A stretch of 64,000 bases of DNA from Glossina fuscipes (GCF_014805625.2 NW_023998432.1:3543541-3607540); one strand, 5' to 3'. Numbered from the stretch's first letter, positions 12,581 to 24,239 are shown. Translations and numbers: made by a program. The notes: generated by a model not told the origin, from the sequence alone.

Positions 12581-13257
12581 GGGCTAAACTCAGCCTACTG
12601 TGGGGGTCACAGGTGGCGGATTGTGATCGGCCTGCGGGTATTCAAGGGTATATCGGTAGGTTAGCTGCGAATAACCAATAAGCAGTCCCCGACCAAGAGC
12701 GGCAGAGGAGGAGGGGTGGCTGAAAAGGCCGCATAACTCTGCGAATCTTCGGTGACAGGACGAGTAAGCGCCGTCCTTGGAATAGGTGCTCCCCACCCTT
12801 AGTGTGGGGGTGACACCGAGGGAGTCAATTCTACGAAACCTAGAGATAGGCATCAAGACCGAGCCCGTTAAGGTTTTGATTAGGGTATACCGGAACACGT
12901 ATTTAAATCGACGACTTTGAGCTGGTAGTGGCAGTATTCCGTTACCTGAGTAAGTTGGAGTGACATCCAGCCGAAATGGCTTTCGGGCTAATGCTGACAC
13001 CGCCCTCGCTCCGTTGAAATTATGGCAAGTGTGGGAAGTACATTCCAGGCCGCACCGTTAAATTGGTGGGTGTAGGTCGAGTTGAGAAGAACTCCTGGCT
13101 AATGCTGGACCTGGCACTGAACGCTAGTCTCATAAGGGCTAGCGTGAACCCATTGCATGGCCTCACTGCTTGCAAAGATAACTATGGGGTCCTAACAGCA
13201 ACTACACCAGCGGAACCGAATAGAGGCTTCCCAGTTGGGGTCCATATAAAATAAAAC

Positions 13258-14520
13258 ATGTATACAAATAAAACAAAAGTAGCAACACCGATGTCTGCCG
13301 GTTCGACAAAAAAAGTACACAGTGGGGTTCACGCCAGTGATCTGAGCGACGAGAACCCGTTAAGGGCGAGTAGCAGAATGCTACGATCCCCGGTTGGCGG
13401 CCAAGCCCAGCCACCGTCGCCTACCAAACTAGGGAGAGTGCCTATGACAGACGCGGGGGCTACGGAACCCTTCGCAAGGCTGGGTTATCACTTAGAGGCA
13501 CTGGTGGAAATGTTGGAGGACGGCAAAAGGCGATCCATTCACCAAACAATGAGAGATGCCATTGAGGGCATCAGAATAGCTTATGAGCAGTGCGCGCTGC
13601 TAAAGGACCAGACGAGGGCCGAACCAGGTGGCAAGGTAGACAAGATCGATAAAGCCGCTCAAACGGCCCGTCCTCCTAATCTAAGAGGGGTGAGCAAGAA
13701 AGATGCCCCGGAGGCCGACCTGAGGATAAGCGACGCAAAGAGAAGACAGCCCGGTGATATAGACGCACCAACTGCGAAGTGTCGTAACGTGGCCAGTGCG
13801 TCCAATGGGGGCCCGCAGAAGCCCATCGATCAAAGTACAGGGGCTACCGGCGAGGATTGGCATCAAGTGACGGCCAGGAAAAAAAAGGAACGCACATTGC
13901 AAGCCCGTAGAGGGAAACCGGGCGTCATCGTTATAGCTGCGACCGGCAAGCTCTCCTACGCTGAAATGCTGCGTAAGGTTAAAGGCGAGCCCAAACTGAA
14001 GCAGCTCAGCGAAGTAGTCCACAAGATCAGGAGAACGCAGAAAGGTGACCTACTGCAAGTAGACAAAAACGGAGAGAAAACGGGTGAGCTGAAGAACGCA
14101 GTGAGCTCCCTATTAGGTGACCAGGCAGTTAGAAGCCTGAAGCAACGGGTTCTTGTCGAGTGCAGGGATATCGACGAAATCACCTCAAGGGAGGATATTT
14201 GCGAAGCCATAAAGTGCCAATATGAGCTGGCAAACGCAGAGGTAGTCAGCCTGAGGAAGGCCTACAGCGGCACCCAGACGGCAATAATCAGCCTGCCGTG
14301 AAAGGAAGCCAACAAGCTGCTTGCTGGTGGCAAACTAAGGGTAGGCTGGGTGGTGTGCCGACTAAGGGAGCACAGAACACCGGTGAAGTGTTATCGCTGC
14401 CTGAAATACGGGCACGTTGCCAAGCATGCGACCGATCAAAGGTCTGCCGACGATGCGGAGAAGATGGGCACATCGCGAAAGTGTGCTCCAAAGATCCCTT
14501 GTGCTTTTCCTGTTAAGGCA
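13258..14520 (+). pseudogene. ORF1 (gag-like, two CCHC knuckles) of copy A
   Basis: The frame opens at the ATG at 13258 and runs for 347 codons to a TGA at 14299-14301. The protein is charged, with an extended N-terminus, and has the conserved stretch SYAEMLRKVK at about residue 230 and a following IRRTQKGDLL block, typical of R1/I-group ORF1 proteins. After the TGA the same frame continues into a zinc knuckle (CYRCLKYGHVAKH). A one-base frameshift near 14426 then moves the second knuckle (CRRCGEDGHIAKVC) and the final CFSC into another frame. By family knowledge ORF1 binds the element RNA and forms the transport particle. With the stop and frameshift this copy could make only a protein lacking knuckles. 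Confidence 0.8.
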
Positions 14521-14602
14521 TACCAAACGCTGATGCTAAGCATGTAGCGGGGAGCAGTAAATTCCCGTTATTCAGACGCGCTTTAGCTGCTAGAGGACGC
14601 AT

Positions 14603-16180
14603 ATGAGAATCATGCAAATTAATCACGGCGAGGCAGCTCATGATCTGCTCAGACAGACCGTCAAAGAAGAAAAGATAGACCTGGTGTTTATCGGCGAGCC
14701 GTTCAGAAGCATGAGCCGTGGTGGATGGATTGCCGATGTAGCAGGGAAGGCAGCAATCTGGTCACCGGAATCTGTACTTCTGGATGAAAGCGCCCAGCAA
14801 AACGGCTACGTGAGGGCGAGAGTTCGGGAACCTATTTTTCTACAGTTACTATGCACCCTGAAACTGGACGCAGAGAGAGTTCCTGAACATGTTGGATGAG
14901 CTGGTGGCGGATGCCCGCATCAAACCACTGGTCATAATCGCGTGGGGCTTTAACGCCTGGGCGATGGAATGGGGCAGTAGAACCATCAATGCTAGAGGCA
15001 GGGACTTACTGGAAGCGTTTGCAATGCTACCACTGACGCTGATGAATGACGAGTAAAAACACACGTTCAGGAAAGCAGACTTTGGATCAATGGTCGATAT
15101 CACGTTCGTGAGCGATAGTCTGGTGCCAAAGTGCAGGTGAACGCTCAGTGAAGGCTACTCGGGCAGCGACCACCAAGCCATCTTTATAGAGGTTGTGGCT
15201 CGGCTAGGCGGAGGAGATATAAGCCAAGGGATATAAGCCGCAAAGGGATCGGAAATGGAACGACCCGTCGCTCGACGAAGAAACCTTTAGGCTGACATTT
15301 TCTTCCCGTTCGATAAACGGTGATACGGCGGCGCTGCTCTTACGCGAAGTTTATACCGCTATGAACGAAGCATGCGACGCGTCAATGCCTAGGAGAAGAA
15401 CGTGCAAAAAAGGCGCCCCGTGCTACTGGTGGAACACAGAAATAAGCGCGGCCAGGAAGGAGTGCCTCAAGGCCAAAAGATTGGTGCAGCGATCAAAGGG
15501 GAAGCCATATTTCGACAGTTGGGTCCACGCCTACAAGTGCCTGCGCGGTGACCTCAAAAAAAGCCATTAGGCGCAGCAAGAGAAGCTGCATCGAGGCTCT
15601 CTGCAGAGAGGCTGACGTGAACCCATGGGGAATCGCGTATAAGGTGGTTTTCAAGAGACTTAAAGGGCACGGCAGGTGGCAAGTCACGTGCCCTGCTATG
15701 CTGAGTAAAATTGTGACGACACTTTTCCCACAAAAGTTGCCGTACGTAGCGGTGGACTTCTTCGGAAGAGAGCAGGAGCCACCCCCGGTTGTTACCACGG
15801 AGGAAGTGCTTGCGGTCGACAAAAGAATTGGCGACAAAAAGACCCCAGGTCCGGACGGGATCCCTAATAAAGCCCTGAAAGCAGCGATTAGGGTAAGGCC
15901 TGAGATATTTGCTCAGCTTATGCAACAGTGCCTCAGAGAGAGAGTCTTCCCGGAGAAATGGAAGGTGCAGAGGAAGGTCATAGCCACGGTGGTGACCTCA
16001 GTCATTATGTACGCGAGCCCAGTATGGGGGCGTCAAGTGCCACCTAACGAGATAGCGAGCGTGATGGTCGACAGTGCAGCAGCCTGGAACGCCGTAGACG
16101 CTTTCGCTAGCAATACTCTTGTGGAGTTACGGCGATTGGAGAGACAACGGGTGGAGAGCAAAGGGAGTGCAAACCGATAA
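14603..16180 (+). pseudogene. ORF2 (endonuclease/reverse transcriptase) of copy A, internally deleted
   Basis: The endonuclease part begins at 14603 (MRIMQIN, then DLVFIGEPF). It is open to 14899 and then broken by several stops and shifts up to about 15360. The next open stretch holds the linker to the polymerase (CYWWNTEISAARKECLKAKR) and, at about 15548-15965, the N-terminal polymerase region with TPGPDGIPNKALK and RVFPEKWKVQR. The sequence then jumps to a post-polymerase block (VVTSVIMYASPVWG), so the palm with its catalytic aspartates is missing. A second jump follows, to the C-terminal end (LRRLERQRVESKG). The deletions retain an open frame by chance. This copy could not reverse-transcribe. 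Confidence 0.8.
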
Positions 16181-16407
16181 TGTATTCCACTGAGGTCCCA
16201 TCATCAGAAGCGTTCTAGCGACAACCAGCATCCGCGAAGTAATACCTAACGGTGGTCCCGCGGGGGAGAGTGGTAGACGAAGTGTGTGTGGGGGGTAGTT
16301 TTTAGGACATATGCGTCAGGGATGGCGAATCGTGCATGCTGCTATTAAGATGCAGCAGTATCTTTTGAAGATTTTCTACCTTCAGGTCACAGAGCAAAAC
16401 AAAAAAA

Positions 16408-16420
16408 CACACACACACAG
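16408..16420. repeat. (AC)n tract joining copies A and B
   Basis: Six AC units plus AG separate the 3' tail of copy A from the first base of copy B. The tract may be templated tail, target microsatellite, or both. Confidence 0.65.
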
Positions 16421-18252
16421 CTCCGGGTCCTGATGGCATCCCAAACTGCGCTATTAAGCAAGCCACGTTGGCAAGGCCTGCTATGTTTGTGAACACATTC
16501 AACGCTTGTTTGAAAGAAAAAATTTTCCCAGATAAGTGGAAACAACAAACGCTGGTGTTGCTGCCAAAGCTAAATAAGCCGTCGCATCTAGCAAATGCAT
16601 ACCGCCGTATTTGTCTATTGTATGCTTAGGCAAGGTGTATGAAAAAATCATTCGAAATTCTTTAGAATCACTGGAGAGCTCTAAAGGTCTGTCGGTCCTA
16701 CAATTCGGCTTCAGGAAAAAGAAAAGCCCAATGGATGCAATAAAGGTGGTCACAAATACAGCAGCAGACACGATAAAAGGGACACGCTGGACTCACGCAT
16801 TCAACTCAGCAAACTGGTATTGTGTCACAGCTGCCCTACAGGAAAGACGAGCCCCACCATATCTTGTAAATATAGTGGCTAGTTTTTTTAATGGCAGGAA
16901 ATTTCGATACGTTACAGATACTGGGCGCAGAAAAAAGCTGATCACTGGAGGGGTACCCCAGGGATCAGTCCTAGGCCCTACATTGTGAAACGTAATGAAC
17001 GACGATATCCTGAGAATACCTCTCCCAGAGGGAGCATCCACAGTGGGGTTTGCTGACGCTATAGTGATAACTATCGTGGCAAAAACTTTGGAGGGAATTG
17101 CCACTACGGCGAATAAAACCACCGACATGATCAAGGGGTGGCTGTGGTCAGTGGATGTAGATCTGGCGGAAAAGAAAACAAAGGCGGTATTAATCTCTTC
17201 TAGGAAGAAAGTTGAAGAAGAGACTATTCAAGTGGGAGATACGAGGATACAGTCACAAGAAGCCATAAAATACCTAGGAGTGATGATCGACTGCAGACTT
17301 TCGTTTAGACGGTATCTCCAATACGCGGGCGAAAAAGGCAGTGAAGGTAGCAAAGTCGCTGGCGTGCTTACTGCCAAACTTGCGTGGCCCTAGGCAAGAC
17401 CGTAGAAAGCTGATCGCAGAAGTGGTAACTACGGCAATAATGTACGGCTCTTCTGGGTGGGAAAAGGCCCCCGCTATACCGTCATACACGACAGAAATCT
17501 TGTCAGCATACAAGCTATGTGCTCTAAGGGTGTGCGCCGTATATCGGACGGTGTCGGAAAATGCGGCTTTGGTTATCGCTGGCATGTTACCAATCGACTT
17601 GTGAGCTAAAGAAGGTACGTATAGGGTAGAAGTCCACAGATTGTCGGCTGAAGAGACTAAGCAGCGAGCAAAACAGCGACTGGTGGGAGAGTGGCAGGAG
17701 CGATGGAGCAGAGCGGGTAAGGGTAGATGGACGTACCGGCTCATACCAGATTTGCGGCCTTGGGTGAATAGGCAACATGGTGAGGTTGACGTTTATTTAA
17801 CACAGATAATTAGCGGCCAAGGTTGCTTTAGGTTATATTTGAATCGATTTAAAATAGAGCAGGATCCATTCTGTAGTTTTTGTGAGTACATCGAAGATGC
17901 TGAACATGTTTTCTTTGTTTGTCTGAAATACCATAACGAACGACAGAGACTACAGACGGAAATTGGAGTGTTATCTCTCCCAGACAATCTTGTGGCAAAT
18001 ATGTTGCACGACCTGAAAATATGGAAGACGATAGGAGTGGTCTCCGCAAACATTATGCGAAAACAAAGACAAGAAGAGTGTCAACGTTGGCTTTTAAGTA
18101 GTGCCTAAATGGCTGCCCTTCCTGTGAAGGTATACCTAAACGGTCGTGCCATGGGGAAGGGAATAGGAGGGGTGGTTTTTAGCGGGTTAAAGTCTCGCAC
18201 TGTCCTCATGGGCGCCTGTTAATGGTTTTACACCTCACAAAAAAAAAAAAAG
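16421..18252 (+). mobile_element. R1-clade non-LTR retrotransposon, copy B (5'-truncated, different subfamily)
   Basis: Copy B starts abruptly within the polymerase at a PGPDGIPN motif and runs to a poly(A) tail at 18240-18252. Blocks in order: PGPDGIPNCAIKQA; IFPDKWKQQTLVLLPK; SSKGLSVLQFGFRKKKSPMD; ITGGVPQGSVLGP (16945-16980); a GFADAI block at 17047 where the usual second aspartate of the catalytic pair is alanine; KYLGVMIDCRLSFR; IMYGSSGWEK; and a C-terminal zinc knuckle CSFCEYIEDAEHVFFVC (17866-17920). ORF2 ends at 18106-18108. Stops and frameshifts (for example TGA at 16986) break it. Its 3' untranslated region differs from that of copies A and C, so it is a related but separate family inserted next to A. 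Confidence 0.8.
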
Positions 18253-18553
18253 ACGCAGACGGCGCTCATAAGTCTACAAGAGGCAGAAAGTTGTGCATGA
18301 TCAGAGAGTGCATACCCTTGCTGAAATACTTCCGACGCCTAGAGTTTGGGCACATGGCGAAGCAACGTGCGGGCTCTTCTGACCAATGAAAGCGTTGTCG
18401 GAACTGCGGAGAGAAAGACCTTATTGCGAAAAGCTGCACTAAGGAGTCTTCTTGCATGTTCTGTAGGAGGACGCCGAATGTGGACGCAAAGCACGTGGCG
18501 GGAAGCGGTAAATATCTGCTGCTCAAGCGGGCACTGCCCGTTAGAGCGCGGAA

Positions 18554-20246
18554 ATGAGAATAATGCAGATTAATCTCAATGACGGCGAAGCAGCTCATGA
18601 CCTACTTCGCAAACGGTCATTGAGAAAGAGGTGAAGCTAGGACTATTGAGCGAACTATATCGACGTGCAAGGCGGGGTACCTAGGTAAACGTATTTCCAA
18701 AAAAGCAGCAGCAGCAGCAATTTGGCGCCCGCACCCACTCCTTTTGGATGTGGACTACCAGCACAGGGGATTTGTAAGGACGACAGTTAAAAATTTATGC
18801 TGCTACAGTTGTTACGCTCCTCCAAACTGGACACAAGATGAACTCCAGCGCATGCTAGACGACATGGGCCTTCGAGTGGGGCAGTAGGGACGGCAATTCG
18901 AGAGGATGCAGCTTGTTGGAGGCATTTGCCGTGTTGAAAGTATCTCTTCTGAGTGATGGGCGGAGGGATACGTCTCGAATGGCAGGAAAGGGGTCGAAAG
19001 TGGACCTCACTTTTGTTGAGCGAAAAGTATAAAAACAGCAACCAAGCCATCTTCTTCGACATAGATACCAGAGAAAACGGAGGAAATAGGTGGCCCAAAA
19101 CCACTACTCATTCTTCAGCGTCTTTAACATTATCATGGACTCCTATGAGGGAAGTGACGGCATGGCTGGCCAACTCCAGCAAAACGTGAGAAAGCTACTT
19201 GTAGAAGTACGGCCGTGCCACGAAGAAAAAATACAGGCCGAAGAGGATCACCGTGCTGTTGGTGAATGAGATAGCGTCGTTGAGAGCGAACTGCTTGAAA
19301 TCCAGATGAACGATGCAGCGTTTCAGGGGAATTGCAAACTTTAATGAATTGCTTGCATTCTACAGAGACTTGTGCAATGGCTTAGAGAAAGCCATAAGGG
19401 CTAGCAAAAGGAGAAGCTTTGATGGAATATGCCAGGATGTCGATGTCAATCCGTGGGGTACGGATAAACTTGTCCTGAAGGACGTCAAAGGACAGAGAAC
19501 GCCGCAAGTTTCGTGTGCGCTCACGCTCCGGCGAATAGTAGCAAAACTCGTTCCGCAGAGGCCGCCGTACGTGTTGGTAGACTTCCGCGACAGACAAGAT
19601 GAAGCAATACCAGCAATTACTGTCGACGAGCTTTTCAGCGCCTGCAAGAGGATTGGTGACAAAAAGCTCCTGGCCCGGACGGAGTCCGAAACAAGGCCTT
19701 AGAAGCAGCGATACGAACAAGACCAGACGTCTTCATGACGATGCCACAAAAGTGTCTGGAAGGAAGGAAATTCCCAGATAAACGGAAGGTCCAAATGTTA
19801 GTCCCCATTCCGAAGGCTAATAAGCCAACAAACGAGCCATCGTCATATCGACCCATCTGCCTGTTTAACACAATGGGCAAAATATTGGAGAGGGTCGTAT
19901 ACGAACGCCTGCTATTCGCGGTCGAAGAAGGCGTGCTCTCTCGGATTCAGAAAAGCGCGGTCTACAATAGATGCCATAAACCACGTCGTGGCGTTTGCCC
20001 CAAACGCTACATCCGGAGACCGATATAGGAGTGATGATAAACAGTACTGCGCCGTCGTTACACTGGACGTGAAAAACGCTTTCAATTCGGCGGACTGGGA
20101 GATCATTCATAAAGCCCTCATAAGAATGCAGGTTCGAAGGTTTATACTCAATATAATAACAATCTACCTTTCGAACCGCACGTTTATATATGATAGCGAC
20201 AACCAAAAGGAGCCGTATAGGATTGTAACAGGCACTGTAGTGGGGA
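18554..20246 (+). pseudogene. ORF2 of copy C, part 1 (endonuclease and first half of polymerase)
   Basis: The start at 18554 reads MRIMQINLNDGEAAHDLL, the R1-type endonuclease opening, and is then heavily frameshifted to about 19310. At 19313-19702 the pre-polymerase linker and the finger region are readable (DVDVNPWGTDKLVLKDVKGQ, RIGDKKLLAR). The motif expected as PGPDG is frame-broken near 19675. From 19735, FPDKRKVQMLVPIPKANKP and SSYRPICLFNTMGKILERVV follow. VVTLDVKNAFNSADWE (19988 onward) carries the first catalytic aspartate. The frame then runs into the insert at about 20246. Confidence 0.75.
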
Positions 20247-21880
20247 GAAAAAAAAAAGCAACCTCGGAAAAAAAGCGGCAAGCGGCGCGTAGAAATAAAG
20301 AAAAAAAAAAAACTTGGGGAACTCTGAAAAGAAGAAAAATGTTCTGGATAATGGCGTAGAGGGGTTTTGTTTTTGATTTTACTTTTTGTGGATTTTTAGC
20401 ATAATTTTTAAAGGAAATCTTTGAGAGTGTTCTTAAGATATTATAAAAATATTGAAAGGGAGAAATTTCACTTTCGTGCCATCTATATATCGATAGAATT
20501 ATTCCAATCAATCTGATGAATTCTTGCCAAAAATGGCATGTGATAAAACCTTGTAACTTTGGTGCATAACAACAACAAAACTTACAAATCATTTTTGGCT
20601 GGCTTTTACTTTCGATATTATAAAAATATATAAAGGGAGAAACTCCACTTCCGTGCAATCGATATATCAATGGAATCATTCCAAATATGTTAATGAATTC
20701 TTGCCGTAAGTGGCATGTGTTTAAAAACTTGTGACTATGAGCAAAATTTTTAAAAGCCATCTTTAACCGTGATATTAAGAAATTATAATAAAATTTAAAA
20801 GAACAAATTTCACTTCCATGCGATCCATATATCGATGGAAATAATCCGATTGATTTAATGCAATCTTGTCGTAAGTGGCGCGTGCATGAAGACTGGTGAC
20901 TCTGTGGTAAAACAACAACAAAATCTGCAAATCATTTGTGGTTGCGATACGATCGTTTCGGTTCTACCTTGGCACGTTTTTTTGAGAAGAAGAAAAAAGA
21001 TGGCGCGGATTCTTCTAGCGTGCCAATTCTTTGTTCGTTGGGAGAGTTTAAAATAAACCTAGTTTTGTGGTGCCATCGTGATTTAACGAAAGGATAGCTA
21101 TTGTGTTGAGTCGTTCAAGGAAACGATAAGCGGATTTCCCACATCTTTAATAACGAAAAAGGGCCCGAAGCAAAAAGGGGAAAAAAATATAAGAAGGAAG
21201 GTAGTTAAATCGTCCGGCGTAACGCCCGGAGCATACCGTCTCTATGAGGGAAGCAAACCTTGGCTTATCTTACGTGTATTAGTACCTTATTGTTAATTCT
21301 ACTTTTTTTACGATAATTCCAGCACTTATAATTACTTAAAGCACCTTTCAGCTGCAGCGATGCGCATCGGCGTGGTTGGCGGTTTCAGTAAGTCGTTTAT
21401 TAAAATTAATTATTAACCCAAAGCGTAATTTTGTAAAAATCGGTAATGTTATACTAATTCGCACTAAGATAGTGATAAGCTTGGATACTAACTATTCTTC
21501 CTTTTTTTTTAAATTTATGAATTATACATATGGAATTAAAACTGTGGGTTACATTCATTGAAAGGGAGAGTAAAGAAATGCGTTGTTATTAAAGGTAACA
21601 GTACTGGTACGACTTCCGGCGGAGAGGCGAGATAGAAGCTAGGTGGTCAGGGCATGGGTTGGATTGGTTTAAAGCTTTTTTTTCCAGATTTCACAATATG
21701 CATGGTTTTATTCTAAAATAAGGAACTATCGTAGCGAGGCAAATGCCTAACACGTGTCTGTATATCCGATACTTGGACACCCCCCATTCGACGAGCCAAG
21801 CCGGAAAACATGCGAAAAATGATGAGAATCAGACGACAACATCCGTGTTTAGTTAGAGTTTGCGAAACATTACAGGATAA
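20247..21880. mobile_element. Unclassified insert splitting copy C
   Basis: The reverse transcriptase of copy C is cut after IVTGTVVG and resumes at a GGVPQ-like block near 21885, so 20247 to about 21880 is foreign. The insert opens with A-rich sequence, holds three degenerate tandem units (20431-20935), and then a stretch with no coding content. I see no terminal repeats or transposase. It could be a non-autonomous transposon, a satellite fragment, or more than one insertion. The right boundary is uncertain by 150 bases. Confidence 0.5.
20431..20935 (+). repeat. Three degenerate tandem repeats of about 165-177 bases
   Basis: Each unit carries GATATTA and AATTATA/ATTATAA-type sequence, then TTTCACTTCC/TCGTGC, an ATATATCGAT block, TTCTTGCC-like sequence, AAGTGGCATGTG and a CTTGTGAC block. 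The CACTT landmark falls at 20469, 20646 and 20811, giving periods of 177 and 165. Units 1 and 3 also share AAACAACAACAAAA-like sequence. The copies have diverged considerably. Confidence 0.75.
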
Positions 21881-22998
21881 TGGCAGGTGTCCCACAGAGA
21901 TAACTTCTTGGTCCTCTCTTGTGGATCATAATAGGGGTAACGATTATCGGCTTTGCCAATGGTATAGCAATCGTATTGGTTGCAAAGTGCGTTGCACAGG
22001 TAGAAACAAGGGCTAGCGAGGCTATCGTTAATGTGAAGGCGTGGCTAAAAGAGGTGGGGTTAGCACAGCATAAAACTGAGGCGCTGCTAATAAGCAACCA
22101 GAAGGGCGCCGAAATATGCTGTATACAAGTCAGGGAACACCCGGGCCAGTCATCTTCTGCCCTGAAATATCTTGGAGTTATGCTCGACCATCGACTCAAC
22201 TTTAAGTGCCACGTTGAGTACGCGGCTGTGAAAGCTGCCGGCGTCCAGGCGTCGTTAGCGAGAATTATGCCAAATATTGGTAGCCCGAAATTCACCAATC
22301 GAATAGCCACGGTGATAATTGCGGTCTTTATGTATGGACGCCCGTTTGGACCGGTGCACTCACATTAAAGGCAGTGTAACGAAAGTTGGCGGCAATATAT
22401 CGTCTTAGTGCGCTAACGCAGATATGGGGGTTCCGGACAGTGTCGGAGGATGCTGCCCTTGTGATTGCTGGCGCCATGCCAATCGATATCTTGGCGCACG
22501 AAATGAATCCCATCCATAAAAGGCAACACATCAACGCCCCCTCCCAAGAGACCTTGAAAAAAGAAGGGCGGCCGGCGTCAAAGAGGATTTGGCAATCGCG
22601 ATAGGAAAGAACAACGAAAGGAAGATGGACGTTCGTTCTTATCCCAAACATTATGCAATGGTTCGCAAGACCGCACGGCAAAGTAAATTACTAGCTCACC
22701 CAGTTCCTGACTGGCCATGGCTGTTTCCGAAAGTACCTGGTCAGATTCGGGCACGACAACTCGCCAAATTGCCCGGCATGCTTGGAAACGAAAGAAGATG
22801 CAGAGCATAGCATCTTTCGATGCAGAAGCTCTGCATCGTGAGTGGAAAACCCCAAATAGAGCCGAGTGAAATATTGGAGGGGTTAACTGCCAGCAAAGAG
22901 GTCTGGGACACCGTAGGTGACTTTGTAAGCAGAGTGCTCAAAGAACTATGGTGGCTTGAAAGACAGCGGGTGGAGAGCAGAAGGAGTGAAAGCCCATA
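21880..22998 (+). pseudogene. ORF2 of copy C, part 2 (second half of polymerase and C-terminal knuckle)
   Basis: After the insert the frames read GGVPQ, then LGPLLW. IIGFANGIAIVLVAK follows at about 21950; asparagine and glycine stand where the two catalytic aspartates belong. Next come LKYLGVMLDHRLNFKCHVEY (22167 onward), AVFMYGRPFGP and TVSEDAALVIAGAMPIDILA. The C-terminal zinc knuckle is CPACLETKEDAEHSIFRC (about 22770-22820) in a shifted frame. The last block, WWLERQRVESRRSESP near 22960, leads to the stop at 22997 (TAG). Several shifts are present, so the part is dead. Confidence 0.75.
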
Positions 22999-23209
22999 GT
23001 GTATTCCACTGAGGTCCCACCACCAGAAGCATGCTAATGGCAACCAGCCGCCGCGAAGTAATACCTAACGGTAGTCCCGCGAGAGAGAGTGGTGGGAAGA
23101 AGCGTGTGGAGGGATATTTCTTTAGTACGTAGGCGCCATGCATGCTATTACTAGGCATCAGCAGTACCTTTGGAGGTTTTCTACCTCCAGTTTGCAGAGC
23201 AAAAAAAAA

Positions 23210-24239
23210 AAAACACACACCACGCCGGGACGTGTTTCTGAAGTGCTGCTTCTTTGTCGATTGCAATTGAAAAAGCTTATTTTGGGTAAAAATTGTTAGT
23301 AAAAAAGAAGGAAAAAACTCTATTAAAGTGCGAGAACGGTCCCCTTGATTGTATTCCATGTAAACAACACAAAATTTCATTGAGAAAGAACAGGCTCTGT
23401 TTTTTTCTCTTCGGTGAGTTTTCCCGCTTTTTTATTTAGTTGCGGGTCGTTCAATGGCATCCAAATGCATAAATGAAAGAAAGTGAAAGAAGCACAAAAG
23501 GAGATTGCAATCTTGAGCATTAGTGGAAAATAAAATATCGTGCTTCTTCCAGGGGTTAGTGATGTGGACTCGTGGAGAGTCCAGAAAAAACCTTCAAATC
23601 TTGCTTTCTACTTAATTTAGACGTTAAATTAAGTCATCTTGATTTCATGTACTGTCTCTCATCACTTGAAACGAAGAGGCAAACGAAAGAAAACGCGATT
23701 AGACACAAAAGATAACTACGAATCTTATAACGAAAGCAAACTTTATTGGGCGCCAAATTACAGTTCACTTAAAGTAATTAAGAATTATTATAAAAATATC
23801 ATATAATTAAATTTTGACTTTTAGTTGCACTATCAAACAATCGGATTTTGCACAATTTGCTAATTATAGCAATTCAAAATTGTGTCACAAAAAATGCAAT
23901 GTAAGCAAATTACAAAATTGACGAAGACAACATTTTTTGAGTGGATTGCATTGCAACATGTACTTATTGACTATGATCACTAGTTAAAAGTTTCGCTCTA
24001 TCTCCACTTAATATCGATATGGGGCTACTGCTGATCGAATTCGTTTGTATGTTCATGCTAAATATAAACCCTCAATGCGTTGTGATCATAAATACTCGAA
24101 GTTTCTAGAGAAATATAATGTTTTCAGTTTAAGTTTCCAAGTATTTTTTCAACAAAAAATTCAAAACCGAAAACTCAATAAATCATTTTTAACAACGCAT
24201 AATAAACAACTTAAAGTTGAGTTTACGATCAAGGGTTAA
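23210..24239. other. Spacer with a possible LTR-element primer site
   Basis: No gene is visible. A GTGAGT donor-like site occurs near 23413. On the minus strand near 23757-23748, TTTGGCGCCCAATAAAG resembles the start of a tRNA-Lys-type primer binding site, but no LTR or gag is visible beside it. Confidence 0.35.

Larger units (their letters stand above)
12581..16407 (+). mobile_element. R1-clade (Waldo/Mino-like) non-LTR retrotransposon, copy A
   Basis: This is a plus-strand element with a long 5' untranslated region (12581-13257), a gag-like ORF1, an ORF2 remnant and a 3' untranslated region (16181-16400) ending in a short A run that passes into (AC)n. ORF2 starts with MRIMQIN and the EAAHDLL block, a signature I associate with the R1 clade. 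No RNase H domain follows the polymerase in the related copies, which argues against the LOA clade. The base composition is GC-rich compared with the AT-rich surroundings. Most of the polymerase has been deleted (junction near 15970), so the copy is dead. Its 3' untranslated region matches that of copy C (22999-23209), so A and C are one family. Confidence 0.8.
18253..23209 (+). mobile_element. R1-clade non-LTR retrotransposon, copy C, split by an insert
   Basis: Copy C begins directly after the poly(A) of copy B, inside the zinc-knuckle end of ORF1 (LEFGHMAKQ, then CRNCGEKDLIAKSC, in shifted frames). It continues through ORF2 from 18554, is broken at about 20246 by a 1.6 kb insert, resumes at about 21880 and ends in a run of A followed by ACACACAC at 23202-23219. 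The 3' untranslated region can be aligned by eye with that of copy A (shared blocks TGTATTCCACTGAGGTCCCA, GCGAAGTAATACCTAACGGT). The 5' end of the element is missing. All frames are damaged. Confidence 0.8.

Noticed and set aside
12590..13000. 136-codon minus-strand frame
   Set aside because: Antisense shadow in the GC-rich 5' leader of R1-type copy A.
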